NCBI RefSeq assembly: GCF_003025595.1
Contig: NZ_PYMI01000003.1
Location: 124,001-188,000 of the forward strand
Source: Photobacterium ganghwense
GTDB taxonomy: Bacteria > Pseudomonadota > Gammaproteobacteria > Enterobacterales > Vibrionaceae
DNA: 64,000 bases
Direction: 5' to 3'
In this document: positions 17,787-28,475 of the stretch, piece by piece
Numbering within the stretch: the first letter of the stretch is position 1
Layout: each line of letters begins with the position of its first letter
Translations under genes and position numbers: made by a program
Notes under the pieces: model-generated
The model's database searches: none
Told to the model about the DNA's origin: nothing
What the model saw: only the letters and a program-made list of their open reading frames with translations

Positions 17787-19451
17787 ATGAGTGAATCTGA
17801 AGCTCGTCCAACGAACTTTATCCGTCAAATCATTGATGCGGATTTAGCCAGTGGCAAACATACCAGCGTTCATACCCGATTCCCGCCAGAGCCAAACGGC
17901 TACCTGCACATCGGCCATGCGAAATCTATTTGTCTGAACTTCGGTATCGCTCAGGACTACCAGGGTCAATGTAACCTGCGCTTCGATGATACGAACCCAG
18001 AGAAAGAAGACATCGAATACGTTGAGTCAATCAAGAAAGATGTTAACTGGCTAGGTTTCGAATGGGACGGTGAAGTTTGTTACTCGTCTGACTACTTTGA
18101 CAAGCTTCATGGGTTTGCCATTGAACTAATCAACAAAGGCCTGGCTTACGTGGATGAGCTAAGCCCAGAGCAGATCCGTGAGTACCGTGGTACCCTGACT
18201 GAGCCGGGTAAGCACAGTCCATACCGTGATCGCAGCGTAGAAGAAAACCTTGAGCTGTTCGACAAAATGAAGAACGGTGAAGTGGAAGAAGGCAAAATGT
18301 GCCTGCGTGCGAAAATCGATATGGCATCACCGTTTATGGTAATGCGCGATCCCGTTCTGTACCGTGTGCGTTTCGCTACTCACCATCAGACAGGCGACAA
18401 GTGGTGCATCTACCCGATGTATGACTTCACCCACTGTATTTCCGATGCACTGGAAGGTATTACTCACTCTCTGTGTACGCTGGAATTCATGGACAACCGC
18501 CGTCTGTATGACTGGGTGCTGGATAACATCACCATTGACTGCCGTCCACGCCAGTACGAGTTCAGCCGTCTGAACCTGGAATACACCGTGATGTCCAAGC
18601 GTAAGCTGAATCAGCTGGTGACTGAAAAGCTGGTTTCTGGCTGGGATGATCCTCGTATGCCTACCATCTCTGGTCTGCGCCGTCGTGGCTTTACGCCTGC
18701 GTCTATTCGTGAGTTCTGTAAGCGTATTGGTGTAACTAAGCAAGACAACACCATTGAGATGAGCTCTCTGGAGTCATGCATCCGTGATGATCTGAATGAC
18801 ATCGCACCGCGTGCAATGGCGGTTCTGGATCCGGTGAAGGTGGTGATTGAAAACTTCGACGGTGCCACTGAAATGCTGGAAATCGCGAACCACCCTAACG
18901 ACCCTGAAATGGGTAACCGTCAGGTACCATTCACGCGTGAACTGTACATTGAGCGTGAAGATTTCCGCGAAGAAGCGAATAAGAAGTACAAGCGTCTGGT
19001 GCTGGGTAAAGAAGTACGTCTGCGCGGTGCTTATATCATCAAAGCTGAACGTATCGAAAAAGATGAAGCGGGCAATATCACCACGATCTTCTGTACTTAC
19101 GACAATGACACTCTGGGCAAAAACCCGGCAGATGGTCGTAAGGTGAAGGGTGTGATTCACTGGGTATCGGCTGAAGCAGGTGTTCCGGCGGAATTCCGTC
19201 TGTACGATCGCCTGTTCACTGTACCAAACCCAGGAGCAGCAGAAGACTTTGTTTCTGTCATCAACCCTGAATCTCTGGTGGTACTGAAAGGTTTCGTCGA
19301 GCCAGCGCTGGTTTCAGCAGAAGCAGAAAAAGCATACCAGTTTGAGCGTATGGGTTACTTCTGTGCCGACAGCAAAGACTCATCAGCAGAGAGTCTGGTA
19401 TTTAACCGTACTGTTGGTCTGCGTGATACTTGGGCAAAAATTGGTGACTGA
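17787..19451 (+). CDS. glnS: Glutaminyl-tRNA synthetase
   Basis: Charges tRNA-Gln in the cytosol. 554 residues, as in E. coli. Class I signatures are present: [15 protein letters not shown] (HIGH box at about 41-44) and VMSKRKL (the KMSKS equivalent). The anticodon-binding beta-barrel fills the C-terminal 210 residues. GAGGTG at 17774-17779 supports ATG 17787. The stop codon is embedded in a perfect CTGAGAC-TAA-GTCTCAG hairpin (19448-19464), with a normal terminator just after it. The neighbourhood nagE-glnS matches enterics and vibrios. Confidence 0.97.
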   Translation: MSESEARPTNFIRQIIDADLASGKHTSVHTRFPPEPNGYLHIGHAKSICLNFGIAQDYQGQCNLRFDDTNPEKEDIEYVESIKKDVNWLGFEWDGEVCYSSDYFDKLHGFAIELINKGLAYVDELSPEQIREYRGTLTEPGKHSPYRDRSVEENLELFDKMKNGEVEEGKMCLRAKIDMASPFMVMRDPVLYRVRFATHHQTGDKWCIYPMYDFTHCISDALEGITHSLCTLEFMDNRRLYDWVLDNITIDCRPRQYEFSRLNLEYTVMSKRKLNQLVTEKLVSGWDDPRMPTISGLRRRGFTPASIREFCKRIGVTKQDNTIEMSSLESCIRDDLNDIAPRAMAVLDPVKVVIENFDGATEMLEIANHPNDPEMGNRQVPFTRELYIEREDFREEANKKYKRLVLGKEVRLRGAYIIKAERIEKDEAGNITTIFCTYDNDTLGKNPADGRKVKGVIHWVSAEAGVPAEFRLYDRLFTVPNPGAAEDFVSVINPESLVVLKGFVEPALVSAEAEKAYQFERMGYFCADSKDSSAESLVFNRTVGLRDTWAKIGD

Positions 19452-19476
19452 GACTAAGTCTCAGTAGCTCAAAGAT

Positions 19477-19504
19477 AAAAACCAGCCGAAAGGCTGGTTT
19501 TTTT
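19477..19504 (+). terminator. Rho-independent terminator of glnS
   Basis: ACCAGCC / GGCTGGT stem with a long T-run. Confidence 0.9.
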
Positions 19505-19576
19505 ATAGAGGGAGAAATATCAGTGTCAGTGGCCAGTGTTGAGCCGTCCGGCCCTGGTCGTTATGGTTGTGACTGA

Positions 19577-20023
19577 TTATTTCTCGTCGTGAAGACTTTC
19601 GTCTTCCTGGCAATTACCATTCGCACAGTGACCGTACAGGTACAAGCTGTGGTTAGTAAGAGTGACATTGAAGCTGGCTGCGATTTCTTTCTGACGCTGC
19701 TCAATGAGATCGTCAGAAAATTCAATCACTTTACCGCAATCCAGGCAAACCAGGTGATCATGGTGGTGCTGGGTAGCCAGCTCAAACACCGATTTACCAC
19801 CTTCAAAATGGTGGCGTGTGACGATGCCTGCATCATCAAATTGGTTCAGTACACGGTAAACAGTTGCCAGGCCAATCTCTTCACCGATATCGATGAGTTT
19901 CTTGTATAGGTCTTCAGCACTGATGTGCTGGCATTCAGGCTGTTGCAGCACTTCCAAAATCTTTAGACGTGGAAGCGTTACCTTCAGGCCAGCTTGTTTA
20001 AGTGCGTGATTATTATCTGACAT
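19577..20023 (-). CDS. fur: Fur, ferric uptake regulator
   Basis: Fe2+-dependent dimeric repressor of iron uptake. 148 residues. N-terminal winged helix with GLKVTLPRLKILEVL and TVYRVLNQFDDAGIV. The C-terminal metal domain has His87-His90 (HHHDH), Cys93/Cys96 (CLDC) and a further CANGNC pair. AGGAA precedes ATG 20023. The protein probably controls the feo operon at 52 kb in this window, whose upstream region contains a good Fur box. Confidence 0.97.
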   Translation of the reverse strand: MSDNNHALKQAGLKVTLPRLKILEVLQQPECQHISAEDLYKKLIDIGEEIGLATVYRVLNQFDDAGIVTRHHFEGGKSVFELATQHHHDHLVCLDCGKVIEFSDDLIEQRQKEIAASFNVTLTNHSLYLYGHCANGNCQEDESLHDEK

Positions 20024-20240
20024 TGGATTTTCCTATTGGCTATCCGCACCCTCATGGCACGGTAGTCTTTCTCTTCTTTATTCATTATAAGTGACCACAA
20101 GGTAACAATAAACCTAAAAGCGGGTCAATCTTGCTGATCTCTAACTTTTTCTTCTGTTGCTTTCTTGTTAATGGAATGTACATTTGTCGCGGTGTAGAGT
20201 AAGCTTTGGCTCATCGTACCAGTATTCAGGAAGAAACTAC

Positions 20241-20741
20241 GTGTATCGATTCTACAAACCGGGCATTGTCAAAGCAGCCCTGAATATATGGCCGCCTTTT
20301 TGGGGAGCCGGCATTCGTATCGTCCATATTTCCGACGATTTTCGGGAAGTTAAGATCAGGCTGAAGTTAAGATGGTGGAATAAAAATGCTAATCGTACTC
20401 AATACGGCGGCAGTATTTTTTCTCTGACGGATCCTGTCTACGCGTTGATGCTGATGGGGATTCTGGGTAAAGAATATTTTGTCTGGGACAAGCACGCTGA
20501 AATTAACTTTATCAAACCGGGACAGACTGATTTATTTGCAGATTTTGTCATCAGTGAAGACTGCCTGAGCGACATTCATAAAGCGACGGAAGGGGGAGAT
20601 AAGTACTTTCCTGAATTCGTTGTACATGTCAAAGATGCCAACGGTGAGGTCGTGTCACAGGTGAAACGGGTACTGTATGTCCGTAAAAAGCCGCAATACC
20701 GTGAAGCCGGCAATGAGGCGGAAAGCGAGGTGTTATCTTAA
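20241..20741 (+). CDS. DUF4442 family protein (hotdog fold)
   Basis: 166 residues with the start chosen here. The sequence (KPGIVKAALNIWPPFWGAGIRI, then GGSIFSLTDPVYALMLMGILG) matches the DUF4442 family, predicted hotdog-fold proteins related to thioesterases. No catalytic residue is established for the family, so no reaction is assigned. GTG at 20241 follows AGGAAG at the right distance. A longer frame from TTG 20184 lacks a ribosome site. It is divergent from fur and convergent with fldA, separated from the latter by a two-way terminator. Confidence 0.75.
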   Translation: MYRFYKPGIVKAALNIWPPFWGAGIRIVHISDDFREVKIRLKLRWWNKNANRTQYGGSIFSLTDPVYALMLMGILGKEYFVWDKHAEINFIKPGQTDLFADFVISEDCLSDIHKATEGGDKYFPEFVVHVKDANGEVVSQVKRVLYVRKKPQYREAGNEAESEVLS

Positions 20742-20850
20742 GCCGGGCAATGAACAACGTGGTACAAATCGACAATTAAGCCAGAGAGCAACGAGTAATT
20801 TTTCTTTTTAAAAGATTAGGTTGCATGTCTCGGTTCAAACGTCAGCCAAT

Positions 20851-20880
20851 AAAAAACGCCAGGTAAAACCTGGCGTTTTG
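20851..20880. terminator. Bidirectional terminator between DUF4442 gene and fldA
   Basis: AACGCCAGGT / ACCTGGCGTT stem around AAA, with A-run on the left and T-run on the right, so it can serve both strands. Confidence 0.88.
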
Positions 20881-20897
20881 CTTGTGTGAGAAGGAAA

Positions 20898-21425
20898 TTA
20901 GTCGGCCAGTTCTGCCAGACACATTTCTTCGTAAATTTGGTTAACCCATTTCTCAACACGCTCTTGCGTCAGTTCTGGCTGACGGTCTTCGTCGATACAC
21001 AGGCCAACAAAGTGGCTATCGTCCACCAGGGCTTTAGATGCTTCGAACTCAAAACCTTCTGTTGGGAAATGACCAACAATCGTTGCGCCACGGCCTTCCA
21101 CGATGTCACGTACTGTGCCCATGGCATCACAGAAGTATTCTGCGTAGTCTTCCTGGTCACCACAACCGAAAATCGCTACCAGCTTGGTTGAAAAGTCAAT
21201 CTGCTCCAGCTCTGGGAAGAAGTCGTCCCAGTCACACTGTGCTTCGCCGTAGTACCAGGTTGGGATACCCAGTAGCAGCAGGTCAAAATTGTCGATGTCT
21301 TCTTTGCTGCTTTTTGCAATATCTTTGACTTCAACCAGCTTTTTACCCAGTTGCTTCTGGATCATTTTAGCGACAGCTTCTGTATTACCTGTGTCGCTAC
21401 CAAAGAAGAGTCCTACACTCGCCAT
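20898..21425 (-). CDS. fldA: Flavodoxin 1
   Basis: FMN-containing electron carrier that replaces ferredoxin for radical-SAM and other reductive enzymes. 175 residues, close to E. coli FldA. The phosphate loop SDTGNTEAV is at 10-18, with the flavin-stacking PTWYYGEAQCDWD and IFGCGDQEDYAEYFCDA loops. The acidic C-terminus is typical. It is separated from fur by the DUF4442 gene; in enterics the two are neighbours. Confidence 0.96.
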   Translation of the reverse strand: MASVGLFFGSDTGNTEAVAKMIQKQLGKKLVEVKDIAKSSKEDIDNFDLLLLGIPTWYYGEAQCDWDDFFPELEQIDFSTKLVAIFGCGDQEDYAEYFCDAMGTVRDIVEGRGATIVGHFPTEGFEFEASKALVDDSHFVGLCIDEDRQPELTQERVEKWVNQIYEEMCLAELAD

Positions 21426-21583
21426 AGTAGAGATTACCCGTATTTAATTGTTGACCGTCAGCGAAAACGCTCACGATATACATAAATTAACCCGAGAGCC
21501 AAATGCTCCGGTCGCCAATGGTCATTCGGCTGAAAGCAGCGATTATACCTGCAATGATAACCATTGGCGTTGTAAAATTCAGC

Positions 21584-21805
21584 TTAACCGATGCCGGCGC
21601 CTTCCCAGCTAATCTGGATCAGCCCTTTGGTAACGAATCCTGCACAGCCCAAAAACAGGACCAGCCACACAATTTTGCGGCCAAAAGGCGGAACATTACC
21701 TTGCTTCAGCACATCTTTGATCGCCATACCGATTAAGAAGAAAATGGCGGCAAACATTAAATCCAGCCCGATAGATTCAAGCAAGTCCATGTGCTCATAC
21801 AGCAT
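21584..21805 (-). CDS. DUF2788 small membrane protein
   Basis: 73 residues with two predicted membrane spans (LMFAAIFFLIGMAI and IVWLVLFLGCAGFVTKGLI) separated by a basic loop KDVLKQGNVPPFGRK. This matches DUF2788, a family without known function that is usual at this place in Vibrionaceae, between fldA and ybfF. AAGGAG lies upstream of ATG 21805. The gene runs in the same direction as its neighbours. Confidence 0.8.
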   Translation of the reverse strand: MLYEHMDLLESIGLDLMFAAIFFLIGMAIKDVLKQGNVPPFGRKIVWLVLFLGCAGFVTKGLIQISWEGAGIG

Positions 21806-21882
21806 TTGCGTCTCCTTACAGCCATAACGTTGTTGCTGAGTCAGGCGCGAACTATACCACAGACATAATGGTACTGTTAACG

Positions 21883-22650
21883 TTAAGCAGCTTGTAAGAA
21901 GTTTAAAATGATACGGTTAACCGTGTCCGGCTTTTCGGCATGAAGCCAGTGTCCGGTATTGGCAACCATGTGAGCTTTGGCATTCGGGAACTGGCGGCTG
22001 ATCGCCTCACGGTGCTCTGGCAGAATGTACTCTGAATTCTGTCCTTTAATAAAGAGGGTTTTTCCTGCGTAAGGCGCGACTTCCGGCCAACCCATAATTG
22101 TGTCGTAGTTAGCAATCAGCCCATCGACATTAAAACGCCATCCGTAGTCGCCGCTTTCTTGTTTGGCGAAAGATTTCAACAGGAACTGACGGACGCCCGG
22201 CTCAACCACATGCATGGCCAGGTACTGCTCGGCCTCACTGCGTTTGCTGACCGGATGGCTGGCAACTTCACGTAATCCGGCAAAGACATTTTGATGACGG
22301 TGAACCTGATAGTGGACCGGTGCCATATCCAGCACCATCAGGTGATTCAGGCGGGTAGTGGCCAGCTCAGTCATCGCCATGGCGACTTTTCCGCCCATGG
22401 AATGACCAATGACGGAAAAACGTTCAATATCCAGTTGATCCACAACATTCAGCACGTCAGTGGCCATGTCACGGTAGGTAAAACGGTCGCTGTGAGGGGA
22501 GCGTCCATGATTGCGAAGATCCACGCTGATCACTTTGTATTGTTCTTTCAAGGATCTGGCGAGCAGGCCAAGGTTATCTGCACTGCCGAATAAACCGTGG
22601 ATCAAGACGATCACATCGCCTTCGCCATCAACCTGATAATGAAGTTTCAC
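21883..22650 (-). CDS. ybfF: Alpha/beta hydrolase, YbfF-type esterase
   Basis: 255 residues of the alpha/beta-hydrolase fold: oxyanion region LIHGLFGSADNLG, VDLRNHGRSPHSD, nucleophile Ser84 in GHSMGG, and the late histidine in NTGHWLHAEKP. It acts on acyl esters in vitro in E. coli. Physiological substrate is unknown. It is divergent from seqA, with which it is linked across gammaproteobacteria. Confidence 0.88.
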   Translation of the reverse strand: MKLHYQVDGEGDVIVLIHGLFGSADNLGLLARSLKEQYKVISVDLRNHGRSPHSDRFTYRDMATDVLNVVDQLDIERFSVIGHSMGGKVAMAMTELATTRLNHLMVLDMAPVHYQVHRHQNVFAGLREVASHPVSKRSEAEQYLAMHVVEPGVRQFLLKSFAKQESGDYGWRFNVDGLIANYDTIMGWPEVAPYAGKTLFIKGQNSEYILPEHREAISRQFPNAKAHMVANTGHWLHAEKPDTVNRIILNFLQAA

Positions 22651-22740
22651 TGACTAATTTCTCTTGTTGTTAACGCTTTACCGTAGAGTATAACCTCGGT
22701 TCACGTTATAATCTCCCGGTGATTTTTAAACGGAACGACA

Positions 22741-23301
22741 ATGAACACTACGATGAAGACTATTGAGGTAGACGAAGAGCTATATCGCTACATCGCCAGC
22801 CAGACTCAACATATTGGCGAGAGTGCATCCGATATCCTGCGCCGCTTGCTGATGATGCCTGATCAATCCGGATTAGCCGTTCACACTGAAGTTGCTATAC
22901 CGGTTCGCCAAAAAGGGATCGTAGTCAGCAAAGATGCGGGCAAGGTCGAGCAGGCTGATCGTGTCAAAGAAATGCGATCTCTGCTGATCTCCGATGAGTT
23001 TGCCGCTCAGGAAAAAGCGATTGGCCGATTTATGCTGGTTCTGTCTTCGCTTTATCGTATCGATCCGGAAGGCTTTGCAGAAGCCGCGGCAATCAAAGGT
23101 CGTACACGCGTGTATTTTGCTGACAGCGAAGAAAAGCTGCTGGCCAGTGGTAAAACGACGAAGCCGAAAGCTATCCCGGAGACGCCATTCTGGGTCATTA
23201 CGAATACCAATACTGATCGCAAACGCCAGATGGTTGAGCAGTTGATGAACAAGATGAGCTTCGGCGCGGATATCATCGAAAAAGTTTGCGGTGAAATTTA
23301 A
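22741..23301 (+). CDS. seqA: SeqA, negative modulator of replication initiation
   Basis: Binds hemimethylated GATC sites and sequesters new origins and trailing DNA. 186 residues: N-terminal oligomerisation region [21 protein letters not shown]...ILRRLL, a variable linker, and the C-terminal DNA-binding domain with [12 protein letters not shown] and [22 protein letters not shown] at 22732-22736 favours ATG 22741 (MNTT...). The conserved start MKTIEV lies four codons later and cannot be excluded. It is followed 35 bases on by pgm, as in E. coli. Confidence 0.95.
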   Translation: MNTTMKTIEVDEELYRYIASQTQHIGESASDILRRLLMMPDQSGLAVHTEVAIPVRQKGIVVSKDAGKVEQADRVKEMRSLLISDEFAAQEKAIGRFMLVLSSLYRIDPEGFAEAAAIKGRTRVYFADSEEKLLASGKTTKPKAIPETPFWVITNTNTDRKRQMVEQLMNKMSFGADIIEKVCGEI

Positions 23302-23336
23302 CAGGCAAAAGCCTTTGATTTTACAAGGATAAGTTA

Positions 23337-24983
23337 ATGGCGATTCATCCTCGAGCTGGGCAGCGTGCCCAGCAAGAAGATATGCATAATATTCCTGCGT
23401 TAGTGGCAAATTACTTTCTGATCGAGCCGGACGTTCAAGACTCGCAGCAGAAAGTGGCTTTCGGGACTTCCGGTCACCGGGGAACGGCTGACAAGGGAAC
23501 CTTCAACCAGCATCATATTTGGGCAATTGCCCAGGCCGTTGCAGAAGTTCGCGCTGCGAATGGGGTAACGGGTCCGCTTTTCTTAGGTAAAGACACCCAT
23601 GCGCTGTCTGAGCCTGCTTTCACCTCCACCCTGGAAGTGCTGGTTGCCAATGGCGTACAGGTTGTGATTCAACAAGGCCGTGGCTATACGCCAACGCCGG
23701 GGATCTCACACGCTATTCTGTGCCATAACAAAAACCATGAGGCAAAAGCCGATGGTATCGTTATTACCCCGTCACATAACCCGCCTCAAGATGGTGGGAT
23801 CAAATACAATCCAGTACATGGCGGCCCGGCTGAAGGGAACCTGACCAGTGCCATTGAATCTCGTGCCAACGAGATTATCGCCGCTGGGCTGCAGGACGTT
23901 AAGCGTGTAACGATTCAGGATGCTTTTGCCAGTGAGCTGGTGGAAGAGCGTGATCTGGTTGCTCCGTATGTTGATGATTTGGTTAACGTTATCGACATGG
24001 CTGCGATTCAGCAAGCGAACCTGAAACTGGGTGTGGATCCGCTGGGTGGCTCGGGTATTGAGTACTGGCGTCAGATAGCTGCTCGTTACGGGTTGGATCT
24101 GACTTTGGTTGATGAGTCGATTGATCCATCGTTCCGTTTTATGTCGTTGGATAAAGACGGCGTCGTGCGGATGGACTGTTCGTCACCGTACGCGATGGCG
24201 GGTCTGCTGGCACACAAAGATAAGTTTGATCTGGCTTTTGGTAACGATCCGGATTATGACCGTCACGGTATTGTAACGCCTACCGGATTAATGAACCCGA
24301 ACCATTACCTGGCTGTTTGTATTGACTACCTGTATCGCCATCGCCCTGAATGGCGACAAGATGTTGCGGTTGGTAAAACGCTGGTATCTAGTGCACTGAT
24401 TGACCGTGTTGTAGCTGATTTGGGGCGTGAGCTTTGCGAAGTACCGGTTGGCTTCAAGTGGTTTGTGGACGGTTTGTACAGTGGTGAGCTGGGCTTTGGC
24501 GGCGAAGAAAGTGCCGGAGCGTCTTTCCTGCGAATGGACGGTACGCCTTGGTCGACAGACAAAGACGGTATTCTTCTGTGTCTGCTGGCTGCGGAAATTA
24601 CCGCAGTAACGGGTAAGAACCCGCAGCAGTACTACGAAGCACTGGCTGCCAAGCACGGTGAGTCGGCCTACAGCCGCCTGCAAGCGGTCGCAAACAGCGA
24701 GCAAAAAGCCGTGCTGAGCAAACTGTCGCCGGAAATGGTTGCTGCTGAGACGCTGGCTGGGGATGTTATTACTGCACGTCTGACCCATGCACCAGGTAAT
24801 GGTGCCGCAATTGGTGGCCTGAAAGTAACAACTGCGAACGGGTGGTTTGCTGCACGTCCGTCAGGTACAGAAGACATCTATAAAATCTACTGTGAAAGCT
24901 TTAAGGGCAAGGAACACCTCGCTCTGATTGAACAAGAAGCGCAGGAGATTGTCAGTAAGGTTTTCGCTGACGCTGGTATGTAA
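23337..24983 (+). CDS. pgm: Phosphoglucomutase (alpha-D-glucose)
   Basis: Interconverts glucose-1-P and glucose-6-P for glycogen, UDP-glucose and envelope sugar synthesis. 548 residues. FGTSGHRG near 42-49, phosphoserine Ser146 in [13 protein letters not shown], metal loop [10 protein letters not shown], sugar loop [10 protein letters not shown], and phosphate site [18 protein letters not shown] precedes ATG. Second gene of a seqA-pgm unit. Confidence 0.97.
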   Translation: MAIHPRAGQRAQQEDMHNIPALVANYFLIEPDVQDSQQKVAFGTSGHRGTADKGTFNQHHIWAIAQAVAEVRAANGVTGPLFLGKDTHALSEPAFTSTLEVLVANGVQVVIQQGRGYTPTPGISHAILCHNKNHEAKADGIVITPSHNPPQDGGIKYNPVHGGPAEGNLTSAIESRANEIIAAGLQDVKRVTIQDAFASELVEERDLVAPYVDDLVNVIDMAAIQQANLKLGVDPLGGSGIEYWRQIAARYGLDLTLVDESIDPSFRFMSLDKDGVVRMDCSSPYAMAGLLAHKDKFDLAFGNDPDYDRHGIVTPTGLMNPNHYLAVCIDYLYRHRPEWRQDVAVGKTLVSSALIDRVVADLGRELCEVPVGFKWFVDGLYSGELGFGGEESAGASFLRMDGTPWSTDKDGILLCLLAAEITAVTGKNPQQYYEALAAKHGESAYSRLQAVANSEQKAVLSKLSPEMVAAETLAGDVITARLTHAPGNGAAIGGLKVTTANGWFAARPSGTEDIYKIYCESFKGKEHLALIEQEAQEIVSKVFADAGM

Positions 24984-25031
24984 GCTTCCAGCTTTCGAGT
25001 TACTGATCAGGTCGATTGCTGACTGAAATTT

Positions 25032-25061
25032 AAAAACGCCCGCTTTGCCGGGCGTTTTTTT
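25032..25061 (+). terminator. Rho-independent terminator of seqA-pgm
   Basis: AACGCCCG / CGGGCGTT stem and T-run. Confidence 0.92.
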
Positions 25062-25066
25062 ATTGC

Positions 25067-25094
25067 CTCGTTTTATATTGCTCGTTTTATATTG
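25067..25094. repeat. Two tandem copies of a 14-bp unit
   Basis: CTCGTTTTATATTG occurs twice in perfect tandem right after the pgm terminator. Most likely a slippage duplication. Confidence 0.8.
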
Positions 25095-25167
25095 TTCCAC
25101 TTTTATTATTGTTTCATAGGGCCTATCGCGATCCCGTGTTTTCTTCAATCCTGTATGTCGAACTGTT

Positions 25168-26007
25168 CTATTTCACCATCTGATGTCCTAGCCTGTGTTC
25201 AGGTTGCTGAGCAGGCCAGTGATCCGGCATTACGAACCAGAGGTTTTCTTGCGCATCGACCGCCATGGCCGGATGAGAAATCACGCCCGTTAAAGGCGGC
25301 GTCGCCAGCGTTGAAAATGGCGGTGGAGCAATCCATTCCCGTTTTGTCAGCGGTCGTAATATCTTGTCTTGAAGCTGGTGGCTGTAACACCAGCGTCCGA
25401 TGCTGGCTCCCGGATTAAGAGAAATGCCGGAACCTTGGCTGGTTTGATCTTCCGGGTAAAACAGTCGACCCTGCATGATGAGACGTCTAACCGCAACCTG
25501 ACCGAAGATTGGGGAGAGCTGTTGTTGATAAGCCATGTGATCAGAAAGGGCTAACTGGTGCTCCAGCATTCGCTTTGCTTTTTTATCTAAGTTGTCTTTG
25601 GCGTTAGGACCCGGCCAACTCTGCTCCCAGGCTAGGTAAAATTTGATTGCCACTTCCCAGTGTTCCAGTTCACCTGTCATCAGATTGCGAACCAGGAAAT
25701 CGATCGCCCCCAATGTTTGTTTGTTGTCGTGTAGCTGAAGTTCTTCCGCAACCAGATCATAATGCGGGTGTTCAAGGATGAGTTGTTGCCAAAGCCACTG
25801 ATAGTAAAAGCCCAACCGTGGATTGCCCTGGTAGGATGAATCCGCTGGAATATTGGCGGATTGGCGAAATTGCGCCAGCCAATCTTGGTCGATGATGTAG
25901 TCATGCCCCGTGAGCAGGGGCGGCAGATGTAAGACAGCCTCAAACGGGTTAGGCGAGCTCTGCTTATGGTTGAGCGGCTGGTTTTGCAATAGCTGGTTTG
26001 ATGACAT
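25168..26007 (-). CDS. DUF1853 family protein
   Basis: 279 residues. The core RLGFYYQWLWQQLI, TLGAIDFLVRNL and HWEVAIKFYLAWEQSWPGP, with PNAKDNLDKKAKRMLEHQL, matches DUF1853, found in many gammaproteobacteria. The conserved Asp, Glu and Lys in the IDFL, HWEVAIKFYL order recall nuclease-like folds, but this is inference and no activity is assigned. No signal peptide. It is separate from pgm and divergent from the Nif3-like gene. Confidence 0.78.
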   Translation of the reverse strand: MSSNQLLQNQPLNHKQSSPNPFEAVLHLPPLLTGHDYIIDQDWLAQFRQSANIPADSSYQGNPRLGFYYQWLWQQLILEHPHYDLVAEELQLHDNKQTLGAIDFLVRNLMTGELEHWEVAIKFYLAWEQSWPGPNAKDNLDKKAKRMLEHQLALSDHMAYQQQLSPIFGQVAVRRLIMQGRLFYPEDQTSQGSGISLNPGASIGRWCYSHQLQDKILRPLTKREWIAPPPFSTLATPPLTGVISHPAMAVDAQENLWFVMPDHWPAQQPEHRLGHQMVK

Positions 26008-26342
26008 TTTGATATAAATCGCCTTTTTATATAAATAGATGGACTAAAAAGTTCGTCCGATTCTCATATCGCAGGAGATTTCTTCGATATCACCATGCCA
26101 ATAATGGCTCTTGTGGATAACTATGGCGACTTATAAACAGCTCTGGTTTATTTTTTGCGTCGTCAGTGGGTAGCGAGATGGTATTTGTGCCTTACCTATC
26201 GCGATTTTCCTGCAATGTCGGGCATGCTGCCTTTATTACTCTTGATGGTAACAGGTTAGGAGCAGGGTGTATGGCCTTATCACGGCTTTTTTCAGCCCGG
26301 TTTCACGTTAGAATAGGATCATAGACGCAAAAGGAAATGACC
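26008..26342. other. Spacer between DUF1853 and Nif3-like genes
   Basis: About 335 bp carrying promoters for both divergent genes. No gene, strong hairpin or repeat stood out. One perfect DnaA-box nonamer (26112-26120) is probably chance. Confidence 0.55.
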
Positions 26343-27101
26343 ATGAATCACTTAAAATTAGAAACTTTGCTCAATGAATTACTGAGTCCGCACCTGATCA
26401 AAGATTACTGCCCAAACGGGCTGCAAGTTGAAGGGAAAGTTGAGGTAAAAACCATTATCACCGGCGTGACGGCCAGCCAGGCGCTGGTTGACCGAGCGAT
26501 TGAAGAAAAAGCAGACGCATTGTTGGTCCACCACGGTTATTTCTGGAAAGGGGAACCTTCTGAAATTCGTGGTATGAAATACCGTCGTATTAAGGCGCTG
26601 ATTGAAAACGGGATTAATCTGTACGCTTACCACCTACCGCTGGACGTGCACCCAACCCTTGGGAACAATGCGCAATTAGCCAAGCTGCTGGATATTGAAA
26701 TGCTGGGCGGGCTTGAGGCGGGTAATCCGAACTCAGTATCTGTTTTTGGCCAGTTTGCTGAACCGTTGAGTGGTGATGAGCTGGCAGCACGTTTATCCAT
26801 CGCATTACATCGTGAACCGCTGCACATCGGTGATACGGGGCCGGCAGAGATCAAGACCGTTGGCTGGTGTACTGGGGGAGGTCAGGATTTTCTTGAACTG
26901 GCTGCTCAGAAAGGGCTGGATGCCTTTATTTCCGGGGAAATTTCGGAACGTACTGTGCATACTGCCCGCGAGCTGGGTATTCATTATTTCAGCGCGGGTC
27001 ATCATGCGACCGAGCGCTATGGAGTGAAAGCACTGGGTGAATACCTGGCAGCTAACCATGGCTTTGACGTGACCTTTATTGATATCGATAACCCAGTGTA
27101 G
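26343..27101 (+). CDS. ybgI: Nif3-like dinuclear metal-centre protein (YbgI)
   Basis: 252 residues of the Nif3/GTP cyclohydrolase I type 2 family, a toroidal hexamer with a two-metal site. Metal ligands are visible in LLVHHGYFWKG, AYHLPLDVHPTLGNN and the C-terminal SAGHHATERYGV. Biochemical role remains uncertain; hydrolase activity has been proposed. AAGGAA suits ATG 26343; the ATG two codons earlier is too close to it. Commonly located near the gltA region in vibrios. Confidence 0.88.
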   Translation: MNHLKLETLLNELLSPHLIKDYCPNGLQVEGKVEVKTIITGVTASQALVDRAIEEKADALLVHHGYFWKGEPSEIRGMKYRRIKALIENGINLYAYHLPLDVHPTLGNNAQLAKLLDIEMLGGLEAGNPNSVSVFGQFAEPLSGDELAARLSIALHREPLHIGDTGPAEIKTVGWCTGGGQDFLELAAQKGLDAFISGEISERTVHTARELGIHYFSAGHHATERYGVKALGEYLAANHGFDVTFIDIDNPV

Positions 27102-27148
27102 TAACTAAGTTCGTCGTGCCAAGCGATGATGCGAAAGAAAGACGAATT

Positions 27149-27174
27149 AAAAAAGGGCCGTAAGGCCCTTTTTT
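27149..27174. terminator. Bidirectional terminator between ybgI and gltA
   Basis: AAAAGGGCC / GGCCCTTTT stem around GTAA, with A-run before and T-run after. Confidence 0.9.
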
Positions 27175-27185
27175 AGTGAAGTAAC

Positions 27186-28475
27186 TTATTCACGCTCATG
27201 CAGAGGTTTGAACGCACGCTGCTTGTAACCGGTGTACAGCTGGCGAGGACGGCCAATGCGGTTGTGCGGATCATTGTGCATTTCGTTCCAGTGGGCAATC
27301 CAGCCGATGGTACGAGACATTGCAAAGATCACAGTGAACATAGATACCGGAATACCGATTGCTTTCAGGATGATACCTGAGTAGAAATCAACGTTCGGGT
27401 ACAGTTTCTTCTCAATGAAGTACTCGTCAGACAGAGCGATACGCTCAAGTTCCATCGCCACATCCAGCAGCGGATCCTGAATATTCAGCTCTTGCAGTAC
27501 ATCGTGACACGCTTCACGCATTACGGTTGCACGTGGGTCGTAGTTCTTATAAACACGGTGACCAAAGCCCATCAGGCGGAATGGGTCATCCTTGTCTTTA
27601 GCACGTTCAATGTACTCAGGAATCTTGTCTACGCTGCCAATTTCTTCCAACATTTTCAGACAAGCTTCGTTTGCACCACCGTGGGCAGGACCCCACAGAG
27701 AAGCAATACCCGCAGCGATACAGGCAAATGGGTTAGCACCCGAAGAACCTGCCAGACGGACTGTTGATGTTGACGCGTTTTGCTCATGGTCGGCGTGCAG
27801 CGTGAAGATTTTATCCATCGCGCGAGCAACGACAGGGCTCACTTCGTATTCTTCACACGGAGTGGCAAACATCATGTGCAGGAAGTTTTCCGCATAGTCC
27901 AGGTCATTACGCGGGAAGATAAACGGCTGGCCAATCGAGTATTTGTAACACATTGCTGCCAGAGTCGGCATCTTCGATAGCAGGCGGAAAGCCGTGATTT
28001 CACGGTGGGTATCGTTATTGATATCCAGAGAATCGTGATAGAACGCTGCCAGTGCGCCTACTACGCCACACATAACAGCCATTGGGTGTGCATCACGACG
28101 GAAACCGTGGAAGAAACTCGAAATTTGCTCGTGAACCATAGTATGGCGTGTCACCGTGGTACGGAAAGTTTCGTACTGCTCACGGGTCGGTACTTCGCCA
28201 TACAGCAGAATGTAACAGACTTCCAAGTAGTCAGCGTTATTGGCTAACTGGTCAATCGGGTATCCGCGATGAAGCAGAATACCGTTATCACCATCAATGT
28301 AAGTAATTTGAGATTCACATGACGCAGTGGCTAGAAAACCCGGGTCAAAAGTAAAGTAACCGTTAGCGCCAAGCTTACGTACGTCAACTACTTCAGGCCC
28401 TTCAGTGCCCCCGATAATCGGCAGTTCGATCGGTGCATTCCCTTCAATATGAAGAGTAGCTTTCTTGTCTGCCAT
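27186..28475 (-). CDS. gltA: Citrate synthase, type II
   Basis: Condenses oxaloacetate and acetyl-CoA at the entry of the citric acid cycle. 429 residues (E. coli 427). Catalytic histidines appear in [15 protein letters not shown] and [10 protein letters not shown], with the signature [14 protein letters not shown], and an Asp in PNVDFYSG. The N-terminal NADH-sensing domain of the hexameric enzyme is present. GGAG lies nine bases before ATG 28475. It is divergent from sdhC. Confidence 0.97.
   Translation of the reverse strand: MADKKATLHIEGNAPIELPIIGGTEGPEVVDVRKLGANGYFTFDPGFLATASCESQITYIDGDNGILLHRGYPIDQLANNADYLEVCYILLYGEVPTREQYETFRTTVTRHTMVHEQISSFFHGFRRDAHPMAVMCGVVGALAAFYHDSLDINNDTHREITAFRLLSKMPTLAAMCYKYSIGQPFIFPRNDLDYAENFLHMMFATPCEEYEVSPVVARAMDKIFTLHADHEQNASTSTVRLAGSSGANPFACIAAGIASLWGPAHGGANEACLKMLEEIGSVDKIPEYIERAKDKDDPFRLMGFGHRVYKNYDPRATVMREACHDVLQELNIQDPLLDVAMELERIALSDEYFIEKKLYPNVDFYSGIILKAIGIPVSMFTVIFAMSRTIGWIAHWNEMHNDPHNRIGRPRQLYTGYKQRAFKPLHERE

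Noticed and set aside
26112-26120. DnaA box (TGTGGATAA)
   Set aside because: A single nonamer without neighbours or origin features; expected by chance.
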